Of a stretch of 64,000 nucleotides of DNA, positions 36,684 through 46,001 are shown piece after piece (within the stretch, counting starts at the first letter, position 1; every line of letters starts with the position of its first letter). Origin of the DNA: Geminocystis sp050753365. Its GTDB lineage: Bacteria > Cyanobacteriota > Cyanobacteriia > Cyanobacteriales > Cyanobacteriaceae. Below the pieces are notes generated by a model. The model ran no database searches, was not told where the DNA came from, and saw only the letters and a list, made by a program, of their open reading frames with translations. Location of the stretch: the NCBI RefSeq assembly GCF_050753365.1, contig NZ_JBLZFY010000002.1, forward strand, positions 62,001 to 126,000, in the 5' to 3' direction. Made by a program: the position numbers and the translations under genes.

Positions 36684-39600
36684 ATGGCTAAAAAAAGCAA
36701 AAATCCTAACTCAGAATCTAATCAACTAGAACTTAATTTATACACTAATCACAGTCAAAAGGAAGAATTAATGAATTATGATGAATTTGAAGATTATGAC
36801 TATGATGATGATGACTTTAATTTAGGTGATGACTGGGAAAATGACCATACCATTGCACCGCCAAAAAGAGAATTAATTACCCTTAAACTCTTACAAGAAG
36901 CGATTATCAAACAAAATCCTGATGATGTAGTCATGGCAGACTTTGCCGAATATGTCTTACCCAATTTATTAAAAGTTGCCATCGGTGTGACTGCCAAAGG
37001 CGGAAAATGGATTGAGAAGAAGTTAGCCGAAGGAATTAAAAGTAAAAGGGCATTAGGTGATCAATCTCTCAATACTCATCTTTTAAATGGCTTATTTCCC
37101 GCTAATTTGATTCAAAAAGAATTGCAAAAATTAGATACAACCGTTAGACGAGTCATCAAAGAAAAAGAAAGACGATTATCCACCGCAGGTTTTATTCTCC
37201 ATGACTTTGAAAAATTTGATTATAGTCGCTTCCCCGAAATGCCTCAAAAATATATCGACTTGCAAAAAGATGAAAGTAAAATTAGAGGTTTATCTGTTGC
37301 TCAACATCGAGAGATTATTACCGTTATCATTAAATATCTTAATCTCGATCGACTTATCGATCCCGAAAATCCAGACGGCTACTTAGAATATTTAGACGAT
37401 ATTTTATTCATTGCTTATAATACTCAAACTCGTTATGACACTAACTGGAATTTATCTTGTCATAGTGATTTAACGCCCAAATTAACAGGAGATAAATTAA
37501 ACTCCCTCGCCTATTTATCCTGTTTAGCCGATCGTTTTGCGTCAATCATAAAACATCCCCAAGACGCATTACAACCCAGTCTTAATGATTTAGTCGGGCG
37601 ACTTAGTAACAGACAGTTAAAACTTTCCTATCATAGTATTGCTGAAAATAGAGGGGTTTTAACCAATATCCTAAATAATGCTTTAATTGATGCCCATATT
37701 AATCTCAATACAGACGAACAAAAATACTATTATCCTTTACTTTATTTACCCACAGGAGTAGTTTATTTGTGCGATCGCCATGCACCGAATGTCAATAAAG
37801 ATGATATTCCTATATTAGTCGTTGATAAGATTAAATCTCTTTGTCGGGATGAGCTAAAAAAACGTCAAACAGGATTTAACCGTGATGGTAAAGGTATTAA
37901 ATATCCCGATTATTATGAGCTATTTTTTGATGATATTAGTCTAATGGAAGTTGCCCTCGAAGCCACTATTAAGATTCTTAACGACAAAAAACCGCCTGTT
38001 TCCGCTAGTCGTAGTGAAAATTTAGTTAAATTTCAGCAACAAGAAATTTTACCTGGTTATTATAACTTTCAATTTGCTGATGATATTAGGATCGATCGAA
38101 TTGCAGAATTTGGAGATACTGTAACTCGTAAAATTTGGGGAACAAAAGTAGAAAAAATCACAGAATTAATTAAAGATAATAAAGCTCAAAAGAAAAAAAA
38201 TCAAGATTTATTAACACTCCTACCTCTTGAGTTAACCTCCGAAATATTAATTCAAAAAATTGCTGAATTTTGGCACTTATCTGAGCATTTACCTGCGATT
38301 AATAGTATTCAAAATATTAACCAAAAACTTAAAGATAAAAACTTAAAAGGAAATACAGGAGGTGTTCCTTATGAATGGTATTATTTAGCTGTTAAATATT
38401 TAGAAAAGAATCAAGGAATAGAAGACATTATAAACCCTTGTTTAGAATTAATTGAATATTTAAAAACTATAATTAAACCTGTCATAAAACAATACAATAT
38501 TGATGATGGTTGGCAAGACTTAAAATCATGGGTTTCACAAGTAATAATGTTACCTGAAAAAGAGCAAAAAAATATAATTAATCATAAATTTTTAGAGGAG
38601 TTAAATAACTATCAATTAGCAAAAAAACAAGGACGAGGCAGACAACAAATTTGTTCTATTTCTCATTCAGCTTATACAGTGACAGAACAAAGAGAATCAG
38701 CAGTTTTATTCATGCCCCAAGTTTATACTAATAAACAAATGTTAGGAGGTTCTAATGCCACTAGAAATATATCTAGTATCGCAGGATTAGAAATGATGCT
38801 AAGGCAAATTTTAATGAGTCAAACTCAAGCTATTGGCAAAAATTTTGAAGAAGCAAAATATCGTTATCTTTACTTTTATCCCACTTATTATTGTACTCCT
38901 GAAACTAATATATTTTTACATAAGGCTTATGATAATATCAGACAAACTCGTTTTGATACTGGCATTCGTAATCATTTTATTAGTAAAGATTTACAAGCAG
39001 ATTTTAGTTTAGAAAATTATCAAACTGTGGACATTTTTCATTTAGATAATCAGGAATCTAAAATTATAGATAAAACTTTCAAATTATCTTATCCTGAAAG
39101 TCAGCCACTAACGTTTTATTTCATTGCTTTACCACCAGAAAAAAAAGGTAAAGATAAAAAAGTAACGGATACAGAATCATGGATTATGCCAACATGGTTA
39201 GGTTTTGCTTTTCCCATGATTTTAGATGTAAAAGTTGCCGTTTCAGAGTCACCAATTCCACCCTTTATTGATGGTACGGAATTTGATGAAACTGTCTTTT
39301 TAGATAGTCCACCCATTAGCATTAAAAGTTTAGTAAAAAGAGATAGATTTCGTCTCGATTATATATTAGAAGGTTGGGAAGAAAATAATAAAAATTATGC
39401 TTCTCCTTTAAATATTCTCACGGCTTCCTATGCTATTCATCTTGATGTTAATGCCAAACAAACTAAAACTGGTTATGACCCAAATTGGGGTAAGTTAACA
39501 GAACTTACAAGGGATTTAGAAACCACTCCTTTAATGGTTTTTTCCTATCTCAATAAATGGGTTCGTAAACAAAAATTAGACACAGCAGGAATTAAGAAAA

Positions 39601-40166
39601 TTAAGCTCTATGCTTATCATTTTTACCCCTGTTTTGACCCTTATATTACTATTAATTTTAATGAGGAAAAATTTATGACTAATTCCCAATCACCCCTCAA
39701 TCATCCCCTTAATTTAACCTTACTATATCGTCAATTTTATCGAGCTAAATCTAGTAAAGGAAATCCTATTAAAGCTAATGCAATTCTTAAACCCATTGAT
39801 GAAGCCGCCGATGTTATTTTAACTGTCGATAAAGCTATCTCAGAAAATGAAGAAGCCTTAATTTATCAAGTGGGGGCGAGAATTTTTAAATTAATGGAAA
39901 GAGTACATTCATCTACTGCTGAAGGGCGTTGGATAATTGCCAAAAAAGATGAAGAAAGACAGGCAATTTTAGACTTTGCAAATTACTTTGTTAAGGAGGT
40001 TTTTATGGGGGCATTTAAGGGCGATCGATCTCGTTTAGCAGGACGACAATTAAACATTATTCGAGATACTTGTGAGTTTCTTTATCGCCTAGAAAATGAT
40101 AAAGAATTTCAAGAAAAAAAAGCTCAAGGATTAATCAAAACTGATGATAATTCAGAGGAGGAATAA
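36684..40166 (+). CDS. cas10d: Type I-D effector large subunit Cas10d (Csc3)
   Basis: 1160 aa. An N-terminal acidic stretch is followed by the HD nuclease part with ILHDFEKFDYSRFPE (~173) and LSVAQHREIITVII. The rest is the Cas10-like body with no intact GGDD, typical of I-D. It is the large Cascade subunit and, by family knowledge, supplies DNA cleavage. Its position after cas3' and before csc2/csc1 confirms the subtype. Confidence 0.9.
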   Translation: MAKKSKNPNSESNQLELNLYTNHSQKEELMNYDEFEDYDYDDDDFNLGDDWENDHTIAPPKRELITLKLLQEAIIKQNPDDVVMADFAEYVLPNLLKVAIGVTAKGGKWIEKKLAEGIKSKRALGDQSLNTHLLNGLFPANLIQKELQKLDTTVRRVIKEKERRLSTAGFILHDFEKFDYSRFPEMPQKYIDLQKDESKIRGLSVAQHREIITVIIKYLNLDRLIDPENPDGYLEYLDDILFIAYNTQTRYDTNWNLSCHSDLTPKLTGDKLNSLAYLSCLADRFASIIKHPQDALQPSLNDLVGRLSNRQLKLSYHSIAENRGVLTNILNNALIDAHINLNTDEQKYYYPLLYLPTGVVYLCDRHAPNVNKDDIPILVVDKIKSLCRDELKKRQTGFNRDGKGIKYPDYYELFFDDISLMEVALEATIKILNDKKPPVSASRSENLVKFQQQEILPGYYNFQFADDIRIDRIAEFGDTVTRKIWGTKVEKITELIKDNKAQKKKNQDLLTLLPLELTSEILIQKIAEFWHLSEHLPAINSIQNINQKLKDKNLKGNTGGVPYEWYYLAVKYLEKNQGIEDIINPCLELIEYLKTIIKPVIKQYNIDDGWQDLKSWVSQVIMLPEKEQKNIINHKFLEELNNYQLAKKQGRGRQQICSISHSAYTVTEQRESAVLFMPQVYTNKQMLGGSNATRNISSIAGLEMMLRQILMSQTQAIGKNFEEAKYRYLYFYPTYYCTPETNIFLHKAYDNIRQTRFDTGIRNHFISKDLQADFSLENYQTVDIFHLDNQESKIIDKTFKLSYPESQPLTFYFIALPPEKKGKDKKVTDTESWIMPTWLGFAFPMILDVKVAVSESPIPPFIDGTEFDETVFLDSPPISIKSLVKRDRFRLDYILEGWEENNKNYASPLNILTASYAIHLDVNAKQTKTGYDPNWGKLTELTRDLETTPLMVFSYLNKWVRKQKLDTAGIKKIKLYAYHFYPCFDPYITINFNEEKFMTNSQSPLNHPLNLTLLYRQFYRAKSSKGNPIKANAILKPIDEAADVILTVDKAISENEEALIYQVGARIFKLMERVHSSTAEGRWIIAKKDEERQAILDFANYFVKEVFMGAFKGDRSRLAGRQLNIIRDTCEFLYRLENDKEFQEKKAQGLIKTDDNSEEE

Positions 40167-40186
40167 TTAGGTTAGTTATTTAATTT

Positions 40187-40464
40187 ATGAATCTCAGATT
40201 TTACATTGATCCTGAAACGGATTTACCTCATATCTATAACCATGATGTTCTTGAAAAGGAAATAGAAGAAGTTTTCTATAACTTAGGAGAAGATCGACCA
40301 GGTAGAGATGGATCACGAGTTGCGATCGGACAAACTCAATCAGGTCGTTATTTAAAAATTATTTATGTTCCCGAACCGAATCGGATAGTGCCTTTATTAT
40401 CACCGCCTATCAATTAACAGGTAAACCTTTAAATGCTTATCGTAAACGTAAAAGGAGAAAATAA
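40187..40464 (+). pseudogene. Frameshifted DUF4258/BrnT-like toxin
   Basis: The first frame reads MNLRFYIDPETDLPHIYNHD through GRYLKIIYVPEP and then ends early at 40417. From about 40378 another frame continues naturally, ESDSAFIITAYQLTGKPLNA followed by a basic tail YRKRKRRK, to a stop at 40462-40464. This is the expected family C-terminus. A one-base loss within the repetitive CCGAACCGAATCGG string explains it, as either a true mutation or a sequencing error. The paired small gene follows after 2 bases. Confidence 0.65.
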
Positions 40465-40466
40465 CC

Positions 40467-40673
40467 ATGAGCAAAAATAAATTTCCGCCAGGATGGAATG
40501 AACAACGAGTAAAAAAGCTCATCAATTATTATGAAAACCAAAGTGAAGATGAAGCAGTAGCCGAAGATGAAACTGTCTCATCCCAACAAACCTTAATGCA
40601 AGTTCCTACAGAATTAGTGCCAACTATTCTTGAACTAATTAACAAATATCAATCATCTTCATCTATTTCCTAA
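40467..40673 (+). CDS. Small antitoxin-like partner protein
   Basis: 68 aa: MSKNKFPPGWNEQRVKKLIN, an acidic linker (EDEAVAEDETV) and MQVPTELVPTILELINKYQ. Such small proteins are common in cyanobacteria immediately after DUF4258-type genes and probably act as antitoxins (inference from pairing). It starts 2 bases after the repaired toxin frame. Confidence 0.6.
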   Translation: MSKNKFPPGWNEQRVKKLINYYENQSEDEAVAEDETVSSQQTLMQVPTELVPTILELINKYQSSSSIS

Positions 40674-40706
40674 ACGACAAATAAACAATATTCAGGAGTT
40701 TTTATT

Positions 40707-41312
40707 ATGACGATAATCCAAAAAGATCAATCTTATACCTTCAGTAAAATTTTTGAACTCAAAGCGGAAACTGATGAATTTGTTGCAGAATTTGGATTTT
40801 CTTTTCAGCGCAAAAAACTTGATTTATCTCAATATAAAGGAGAATTAGATCGTCTTCAAGAATTAAAAGATCGTATTGAAGAAATTTTACCTTATGTTAG
40901 TTTAAGCAGTGAACTTTCTCGAAGGGAAATTTTAATTTCTCGTGTAATGACGGAGTTAGTTCATTATACCAATGCTCAATTAAGAATAGAATATTCTTTG
41001 AAAGTTTCTGAACAGTTACAGGGTAGTTTAGATTATTTAATTTATAGCAAAAATAATTTTATTGTTATTGAAGCTAAAAATGAAGATTTAGTTAATGGTT
41101 TTACTCAACTTACGGCGGAATTAATTGCCTTAGACAAATGGGAAAAAACTGGTGAGCAAAAAATATTATTAGGTGCTGTTACTACCGGTAATATTTGGCA
41201 ATTTGGTTGTTTAAACCGTTCACATAAAATCATAGAACAAGATTTGAATTTATATGTTGTTCCTGATAATTTAGAACCACTAATGCGAATTTTAATTCAA
41301 GCATTAATCTAA
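40707..41312 (+). CDS. PD-(D/E)XK-like protein within cas operon, copy 1
   Basis: 201 aa. The core LQGSLDYLIYSKNNFIVIEAK gives Asp...Glu-Ala-Lys, the restriction-endonuclease fold signature, followed by FTQLTAELIALDKWE. The C-terminus, LYVVPDNLEPLMRILIQAL, is shared with the paralogue at 43272-43871, which is about half identical by eye. It lies between cas10d and csc2 with its own ribosome binding site. Its function is unknown: it could be an accessory nuclease or an unrelated passenger. Confidence 0.7.
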   Translation: MTIIQKDQSYTFSKIFELKAETDEFVAEFGFSFQRKKLDLSQYKGELDRLQELKDRIEEILPYVSLSSELSRREILISRVMTELVHYTNAQLRIEYSLKVSEQLQGSLDYLIYSKNNFIVIEAKNEDLVNGFTQLTAELIALDKWEKTGEQKILLGAVTTGNIWQFGCLNRSHKIIEQDLNLYVVPDNLEPLMRILIQALI

Positions 41313-41362
41313 ATTATTTAACCCTTTTTTATTAACCAATTACACATTAAGGAGTATCAATT

Positions 41363-42382
41363 ATGTCTTTTTTAAAATCGATCGAACCTAAAAATTTTCA
41401 CACCGAAATTCCCTATAAACCCATGGGAAAATACGTTCATTTTCTTACTATCCGAATCACAGAATCTTATCCTTTATTTCAAACTGATGAAGAATTAAAT
41501 AAAGCCAGAGTTAGTGCAGGTATTGAAGATAAAACTCCTATTACTCGCCTTGCCATGTTTAAGCGTAAACAATCATCTCCTGAGCGTTTAATGGGGCGTG
41601 AATTGATGCGCAATTATGGTTTTATGACAGCAGAAGAATGCGAATATAACGTTAAATTTGCTATGGATAACCCTGATTCTATTATCTATGGATTTGCTAT
41701 AGGTGATTCTGGTTCAGAGAAATCAAAAGTTGTAGTTGACACTGCTTTTTCTATCACTTCTTTTGACGAATCCCATGAAACCTTTACTCTTAATGCCCCC
41801 TATGAAAACGGCACAATGACATCGAAAGGAGAAGAAGGAAGTAAACCGGGGGAAGTAACAAGTCGTATTAATCAACAAGATCATATTAAACCACAAATAT
41901 TTTTCCCTAGTATTATTACTTTAAAAGACCCCACAGAAGCGAGTTTTTTATATGTTTTTAATAATATCTTAAGAACTCGTCATTATGGGGCGCAAACGAC
42001 TCGCACAGGTAAAGTCAGAAATGAGTTAATTGGGGTAATATTTGGTGATGGTGAAATCTTTAGTAATTTACGTTGGACACAAGCCATTTATGATACTTTG
42101 AAAAATGATAATAAATTGAATGATATTGATCCTTTAAATGAAGATGATGTTATTCAACACGCTCAAGGTTCGATCGAAACTTTAATGAGAGATGAATTTA
42201 TTGTTCACACAGATTTTATCGGTGATTCTTTTCAAGAATTATTAGCAGAAATTAAAACAATTACTAGCAATGAAGAACAACTAAAAGCCGTCTTAAAAAA
42301 AGCTGATGATGAAGCTAAAGCATACGCTAAAAAACATATCAAAGGCAAACAAGACGATAAGAAAAAATCAGCTAAAAAATAA
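41363..42382 (+). CDS. csc2: Type I-D backbone subunit Csc2 (Cas7d)
   Basis: 339 aa. The start, SFLKSIEPKNFHTEIPYKPM, and the segment RKQSSPERLMGRELMRNYGF match Csc2. It forms the helical filament on the crRNA. The C-terminus is Lys-rich (KGKQDDKKKSAKK). Confidence 0.92.
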   Translation: MSFLKSIEPKNFHTEIPYKPMGKYVHFLTIRITESYPLFQTDEELNKARVSAGIEDKTPITRLAMFKRKQSSPERLMGRELMRNYGFMTAEECEYNVKFAMDNPDSIIYGFAIGDSGSEKSKVVVDTAFSITSFDESHETFTLNAPYENGTMTSKGEEGSKPGEVTSRINQQDHIKPQIFFPSIITLKDPTEASFLYVFNNILRTRHYGAQTTRTGKVRNELIGVIFGDGEIFSNLRWTQAIYDTLKNDNKLNDIDPLNEDDVIQHAQGSIETLMRDEFIVHTDFIGDSFQELLAEIKTITSNEEQLKAVLKKADDEAKAYAKKHIKGKQDDKKKSAKK

Positions 42383-42385
42383 ATA

Positions 42386-42455
42386 AAGTAGGGTGCGTTA
42401 GACATAACTTATAAAAATAAACTTTAAATTTTAGAAAAAAGTCGTAACGCACCAA
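42386..42455. repeat. Imperfect inverted repeat between csc2 and csc1
   Basis: GGTGCGTTAGAC (42392-42403) pairs with GTCGTAACGCACC (42441-42453), leaving one bulged base and a 37-base AT-rich loop. TAGGGTGCGTTA...TAACGCACC elements are common as dispersed intergenic palindromes. It may reduce transcription or alter mRNA stability in the cas operon. Confidence 0.6.
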
Positions 42456-42506
42456 AATATTTATTGATACTGGAAATTTTGAGGGAAAAAATAAAACATA
42501 ACAATT

Positions 42507-43256
42507 ATGACAAATATTTATCAATGTGAAATTGAACTCCATGATAATCTTTACTATGCCACCCGTGAAATAGGAAGATTATATGAAACAGAAGCTATTT
42601 TGCACAATTATAGCCTTTGCTATGCTTTGGGATTTGTTGACAGTGAAAAGTATCAGACAACAGTTAATGATGAAGATTCTTATAACTATTTTTGCCAAGA
42701 ACAAATCCCTAAATATAAACAACATTTAACTCGTTTAAATGAACAAGGAATTTATATCACTCCTGCGAGAACTATTAATCATAATTCTGTTTTAAATACA
42801 TGGAAATATGCTAACAATAACTATCATGTCAAGATGGAAAAAACCCAAAAAAACATTCCTAGTTTTGGCAGAAATAAAGAAATTAGTCCAGAAAGTAAAT
42901 TTGAGTGTTTTATTATCAGTAAAAATTCTTTAAAAAAAGATAATATATCTAATATTTGGCAATGGAAAATACCAAAATTTATTCGTTTAGGAAAATGGAT
43001 GAGTAAAGCAGAAATCAAGATTAAAAAATTAGAGTATAAAATAAGAAAAAATACTAATTTTACTTGTACTTATCCACTGAATCCTTTAGATGTAATGTTT
43101 ACTAATCAACTAATTTCCTATGATGTGATTAATATGCCTCCTGTGAGTTTAATAAAAAATGTAACCATGAGAGGGGATTATTATCAAATCAGTCTTAATG
43201 AAAACTCTAAACAGTTAATTAATATACCAGTAAATATGAATTATCGCTTTGAATAA
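42507..43256 (+). CDS. csc1: Type I-D subunit Csc1 (Cas5d)
   Basis: 249 aa, beginning TNIYQCEIELHDNLYYATRE, typical of Csc1. It includes a RAMP-like body (FIRLGKWMSKAEIKI, YPLNPLDV). It caps the 5' handle of the crRNA in Cascade. It follows csc2 after an inverted-repeat gap. Confidence 0.88.
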   Translation: MTNIYQCEIELHDNLYYATREIGRLYETEAILHNYSLCYALGFVDSEKYQTTVNDEDSYNYFCQEQIPKYKQHLTRLNEQGIYITPARTINHNSVLNTWKYANNNYHVKMEKTQKNIPSFGRNKEISPESKFECFIISKNSLKKDNISNIWQWKIPKFIRLGKWMSKAEIKIKKLEYKIRKNTNFTCTYPLNPLDVMFTNQLISYDVINMPPVSLIKNVTMRGDYYQISLNENSKQLINIPVNMNYRFE

Positions 43257-43271
43257 TCTAAAAAAATAACT

Positions 43272-43871
43272 ATGAAAATAATCGATCGAACTCAATCTTA
43301 CACCTTTAGCAAATACTTTGATATGAAAATTGATGTTAGAGATTTAGCTGAAGAATTTGGTTACAATTTTTCTCGAAATCAACTTAATTTACCACAATTT
43401 CAAGGAGAATTAAATCGAATTAAGGAGACAAAAGAAAGAATAAAAGAAGTTTTACCCTATGTCTCTCTCAATAGTGAAACTGCAAGGAGAGAAATGTTAA
43501 TTTCTCCTATTATTTTTGATTTGATTCACTATACAAAATCAGAAGTGAGAATCGAGTATTTAGTAAAAGTAAATGAGCAATTACAGGGTTATTTTGATTA
43601 TCTAATTGAAAAAGAACTATTAGTAATTGAAGCTAAAAAAGGAGATTTAGACTATGGTTTTACTCAACTTACTTCTCAATTAATTGCTTTAGATCAATGG
43701 GAAAAAATGGGAGATCAAGAAGTATTAATAGGTGCGATAACGACGGGCAATATTTGGCAATTTGGGCGTTTAAATCGACAACAAAAACACATCGAACAGG
43801 GATTAGATTTATACAGAGTACCCGATGATTTAGAGCCTTTAATGCGTATTTTAGTTCAAGCATTATCTTAA
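43272..43871 (+). CDS. PD-(D/E)XK-like protein within cas operon, copy 2
   Basis: 199 aa paralogue of the product of 40707-41312. The shared features are MKIIDRTQSYTFSKYFDMK at the start, then LQGYFDYLIEKELLVIEAKK with the Asp...Glu-Ala-Lys core, and RVPDDLEPLMRILVQAL at the end. The two copies bracket csc2 and csc1, so they arose by duplication in place or separate insertion. It starts 15 bases after csc1. Confidence 0.7.
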   Translation: MKIIDRTQSYTFSKYFDMKIDVRDLAEEFGYNFSRNQLNLPQFQGELNRIKETKERIKEVLPYVSLNSETARREMLISPIIFDLIHYTKSEVRIEYLVKVNEQLQGYFDYLIEKELLVIEAKKGDLDYGFTQLTSQLIALDQWEKMGDQEVLIGAITTGNIWQFGRLNRQQKHIEQGLDLYRVPDDLEPLMRILVQALS

Positions 43872-43890
43872 ATAATTATGGAGTAAAAAT

Positions 43891-44010
43891 ATGACAAGTT
43901 TACTTAAAAAATCTTTAACTTTAGCTGAATTTTTAGCTTTACCTAATGATGACTATACTTATGAATTAATTGATGGAGAAGCACTACCTAAAATGTCACC
44001 AAAACGTTAA
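43891..44010 (+). pseudogene. N-terminal scrap of a Uma2-family endonuclease
   Basis: 39 codons: LTLAEFLALPNDDYTYELID is the Uma2/DUF820 N-terminus, but the frame stops after PKMSPKR at 44010. The nuclease core is missing. A dispersed REP-like repeat follows at once, which may mark the truncation. Confidence 0.75.
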
Positions 44011-44024
44011 ATAAAGGTAATTGA

Positions 44025-44049
44025 GATTGCTTCGTGCCTCGCAATGACA
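44025..44049 (+). repeat. Dispersed REP-like repeat copy
   Basis: GATTGCTTCGTGCCTCGCAA continues TGACA. It matches 1-21 and, inverted, 18131-18155. It sits between the Uma2 scrap and cas6. Confidence 0.7.
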
Positions 44050-44103
44050 GAATAGCCTCATTGCAATAACTATTCACTATACATTATACCCTATTCACTA
44101 ATT

Positions 44104-44922
44104 ATGCCTCACAGTTTAGTTATAAATTTTACCCCTATTTCCGATATTCCCGTTGGTTATACATCTGGAAAACATCTACACGGCTTATTTTTTACCTTAG
44201 TTAATGCCGTCAATCCACAATTAGCTGAATATTTCCATAAATCGGAAGCAAATAAAAGTTTTACGGTGTCTTCTTTACAAGTTATTCATAGTAATAAAAC
44301 TCAAGATAAATTTTTGCAATGGCAACAACAAAAAACTATTAAAAAAGCTAGTAATTGTTGGTGGAGAATTACTTTATTAGATGATACTTTATTTAGTCAA
44401 TTAACAAAATTATGGCTCAATTTACGACCAGAAAAACCTTATCATTTAGGTAGTGGAGAATTGCTGATTACCAGTATTTTAGTTACCCCAGATAGTCACC
44501 CTTGGGCGAATGCTATGAGTTATCAAGAATTGTTCGATCGAGCTTCGGAAATACAAAGAAATATCAACTTAAAAATATATACTCCGACAGCATTTAGACA
44601 AGGGAAATATGATGTATCTTTACCTACTGCTGAATTGGTATTTAATAGCTTATTAAGGAAGTGGGAAAAATATAGTAATATCCCTTTTAATAATCTTAAC
44701 TTTGAGGAATTATATCCATCTTATTTTGAGATAAAAACAGAGATAATTATGGACAATAAAAGTAAATTTATCGGTTGTATCGGTACTATTAATTATAAAA
44801 TTTTAGGAGAAATAGAAGCCATAAAAATTAAACAAATTAACGCCTTGGCAGACTATAGTTTTTATAGTGGATTTGGCAGAAAAACTACTATGGGATTTGG
44901 CATTATTAAAAGACTTAATTAA
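44104..44922 (+). CDS. cas6: CRISPR RNA endonuclease Cas6 (type I-D)
   Basis: 272 aa RAMP protein. The C-terminal glycine-rich loop YSGFGRKTTMGFGIIKRL is diagnostic of Cas6. GKHLHGLFFTLVNAVNP near the N-terminus has a His that may be catalytic. It should cut the 37-base repeats of the array into crRNAs. Confidence 0.9.
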   Translation: MPHSLVINFTPISDIPVGYTSGKHLHGLFFTLVNAVNPQLAEYFHKSEANKSFTVSSLQVIHSNKTQDKFLQWQQQKTIKKASNCWWRITLLDDTLFSQLTKLWLNLRPEKPYHLGSGELLITSILVTPDSHPWANAMSYQELFDRASEIQRNINLKIYTPTAFRQGKYDVSLPTAELVFNSLLRKWEKYSNIPFNNLNFEELYPSYFEIKTEIIMDNKSKFIGCIGTINYKILGEIEAIKIKQINALADYSFYSGFGRKTTMGFGIIKRLN

Positions 44923-45097
44923 TACTTTAGCAATCCTATATCATGTTTAAAAATTATATTCTTTTAACCTATCTCAGAAAATAGATAATTTTCAAAGTCT
45001 ATTTTATATAAATGGGATTTCTTAACTGAATTTCACTGAAAACTAAACCCATAAAAATTACCTCAATTTTCTCAAATTATATCATTAATTATTACCT

Positions 45098-45688
45098 ATG
45101 GAAAATGACTTTATTTCTATTGCTTCACTAAACCATTATGCCTATTGTCCTCATCGATTTTGGCGGATGTTTTGTGCCTCAGAATTTACCGATAATCAAT
45201 ATACCATAGACGGCACAACTTTACACGATCGAGTCCATACCGTAGGGGATTTAAACTTAGGAGAAACATGGCAAATTAGAGCAATTTATCTCAAATCTGA
45301 ACAGTATAAATTAATAGGTAAAGCAGACTTAATTGAAGCAGAAAATGGCACTTTTTACCCTGTGGAATACAAGCGAGGCAAAAAAGGCGAATGGCTTAAT
45401 GATGAATTACAAGTTGTCGCTCAAGCTCTTTGTTTAGAAGAAATGACTGGTACTAATGTTCACACTGGTTATGTATATTACGCTCAAACCCATCAAAGAC
45501 AAGAAGTTGACATTAACTCTAGTTTACGGCAGAGTGCGATCGAAACCATCAAAGCCATTCAAGAGATTATCAACACAGGTAAGACACCCAAAGCAGAATA
45601 CAGCAAAAAATGTAAAGGTTGTAGTCTTAACTCAGCTTGTATGCCGACGGCGAGGGATAAAATCAATCGTTATCAGGAAGAAAAATAG
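45098..45688 (+). CDS. cas4: CRISPR adaptation exonuclease Cas4
   Basis: 196 aa. NHYAYCPHRFWRMF supplies the first Cys of the 4Fe-4S cluster and CKGCSLNSACMP the other three. The RecB-like nuclease core is LIGKADLIEAENGTFYPVEY followed by KRGKK. It processes prespacer ends and selects the PAM. It is first of the cas4-cas1-cas2 adaptation block. Confidence 0.93.
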   Translation: MENDFISIASLNHYAYCPHRFWRMFCASEFTDNQYTIDGTTLHDRVHTVGDLNLGETWQIRAIYLKSEQYKLIGKADLIEAENGTFYPVEYKRGKKGEWLNDELQVVAQALCLEEMTGTNVHTGYVYYAQTHQRQEVDINSSLRQSAIETIKAIQEIINTGKTPKAEYSKKCKGCSLNSACMPTARDKINRYQEEK

Positions 45689-46001
45689 GTTCAATGTTAA
45701 TTCCTAAAACTCACTAGAGGTATAAAATTTTCAAGTTTTTTACTAATAATTAATATGTAAAAACCTGATTTTTCGGAAAAATTTAACTCACTTTAGTAGA
45801 GTTGAGCTATTAGCAATGAAATTTATTTCTTTGCGAGATAAAGGTTTTCATCGATAAATCGCCTAGCACGCTGATAAAGTTAATATAACTCGCTTTGCAA
45901 TAAATTGACAAAGCTAATAGCTAAAATCGGCTAAAGCGATTAAATCAAAATAAAAAAACCCTAAAATGGGTAACTACAAACATTCACAATACACTAAAAA
46001 A
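45689..46001. other. Intergenic region cas4-cas1 with dispersed repeat
   Basis: Bases 45810-45831 (TTAGCAATGAAATTTATTTC) repeat the element at 59-80. The CGCTTTAGC/GCTAAAGCG strings around 45890-45940 look like further repeat debris. No gene was seen. Confidence 0.5.
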
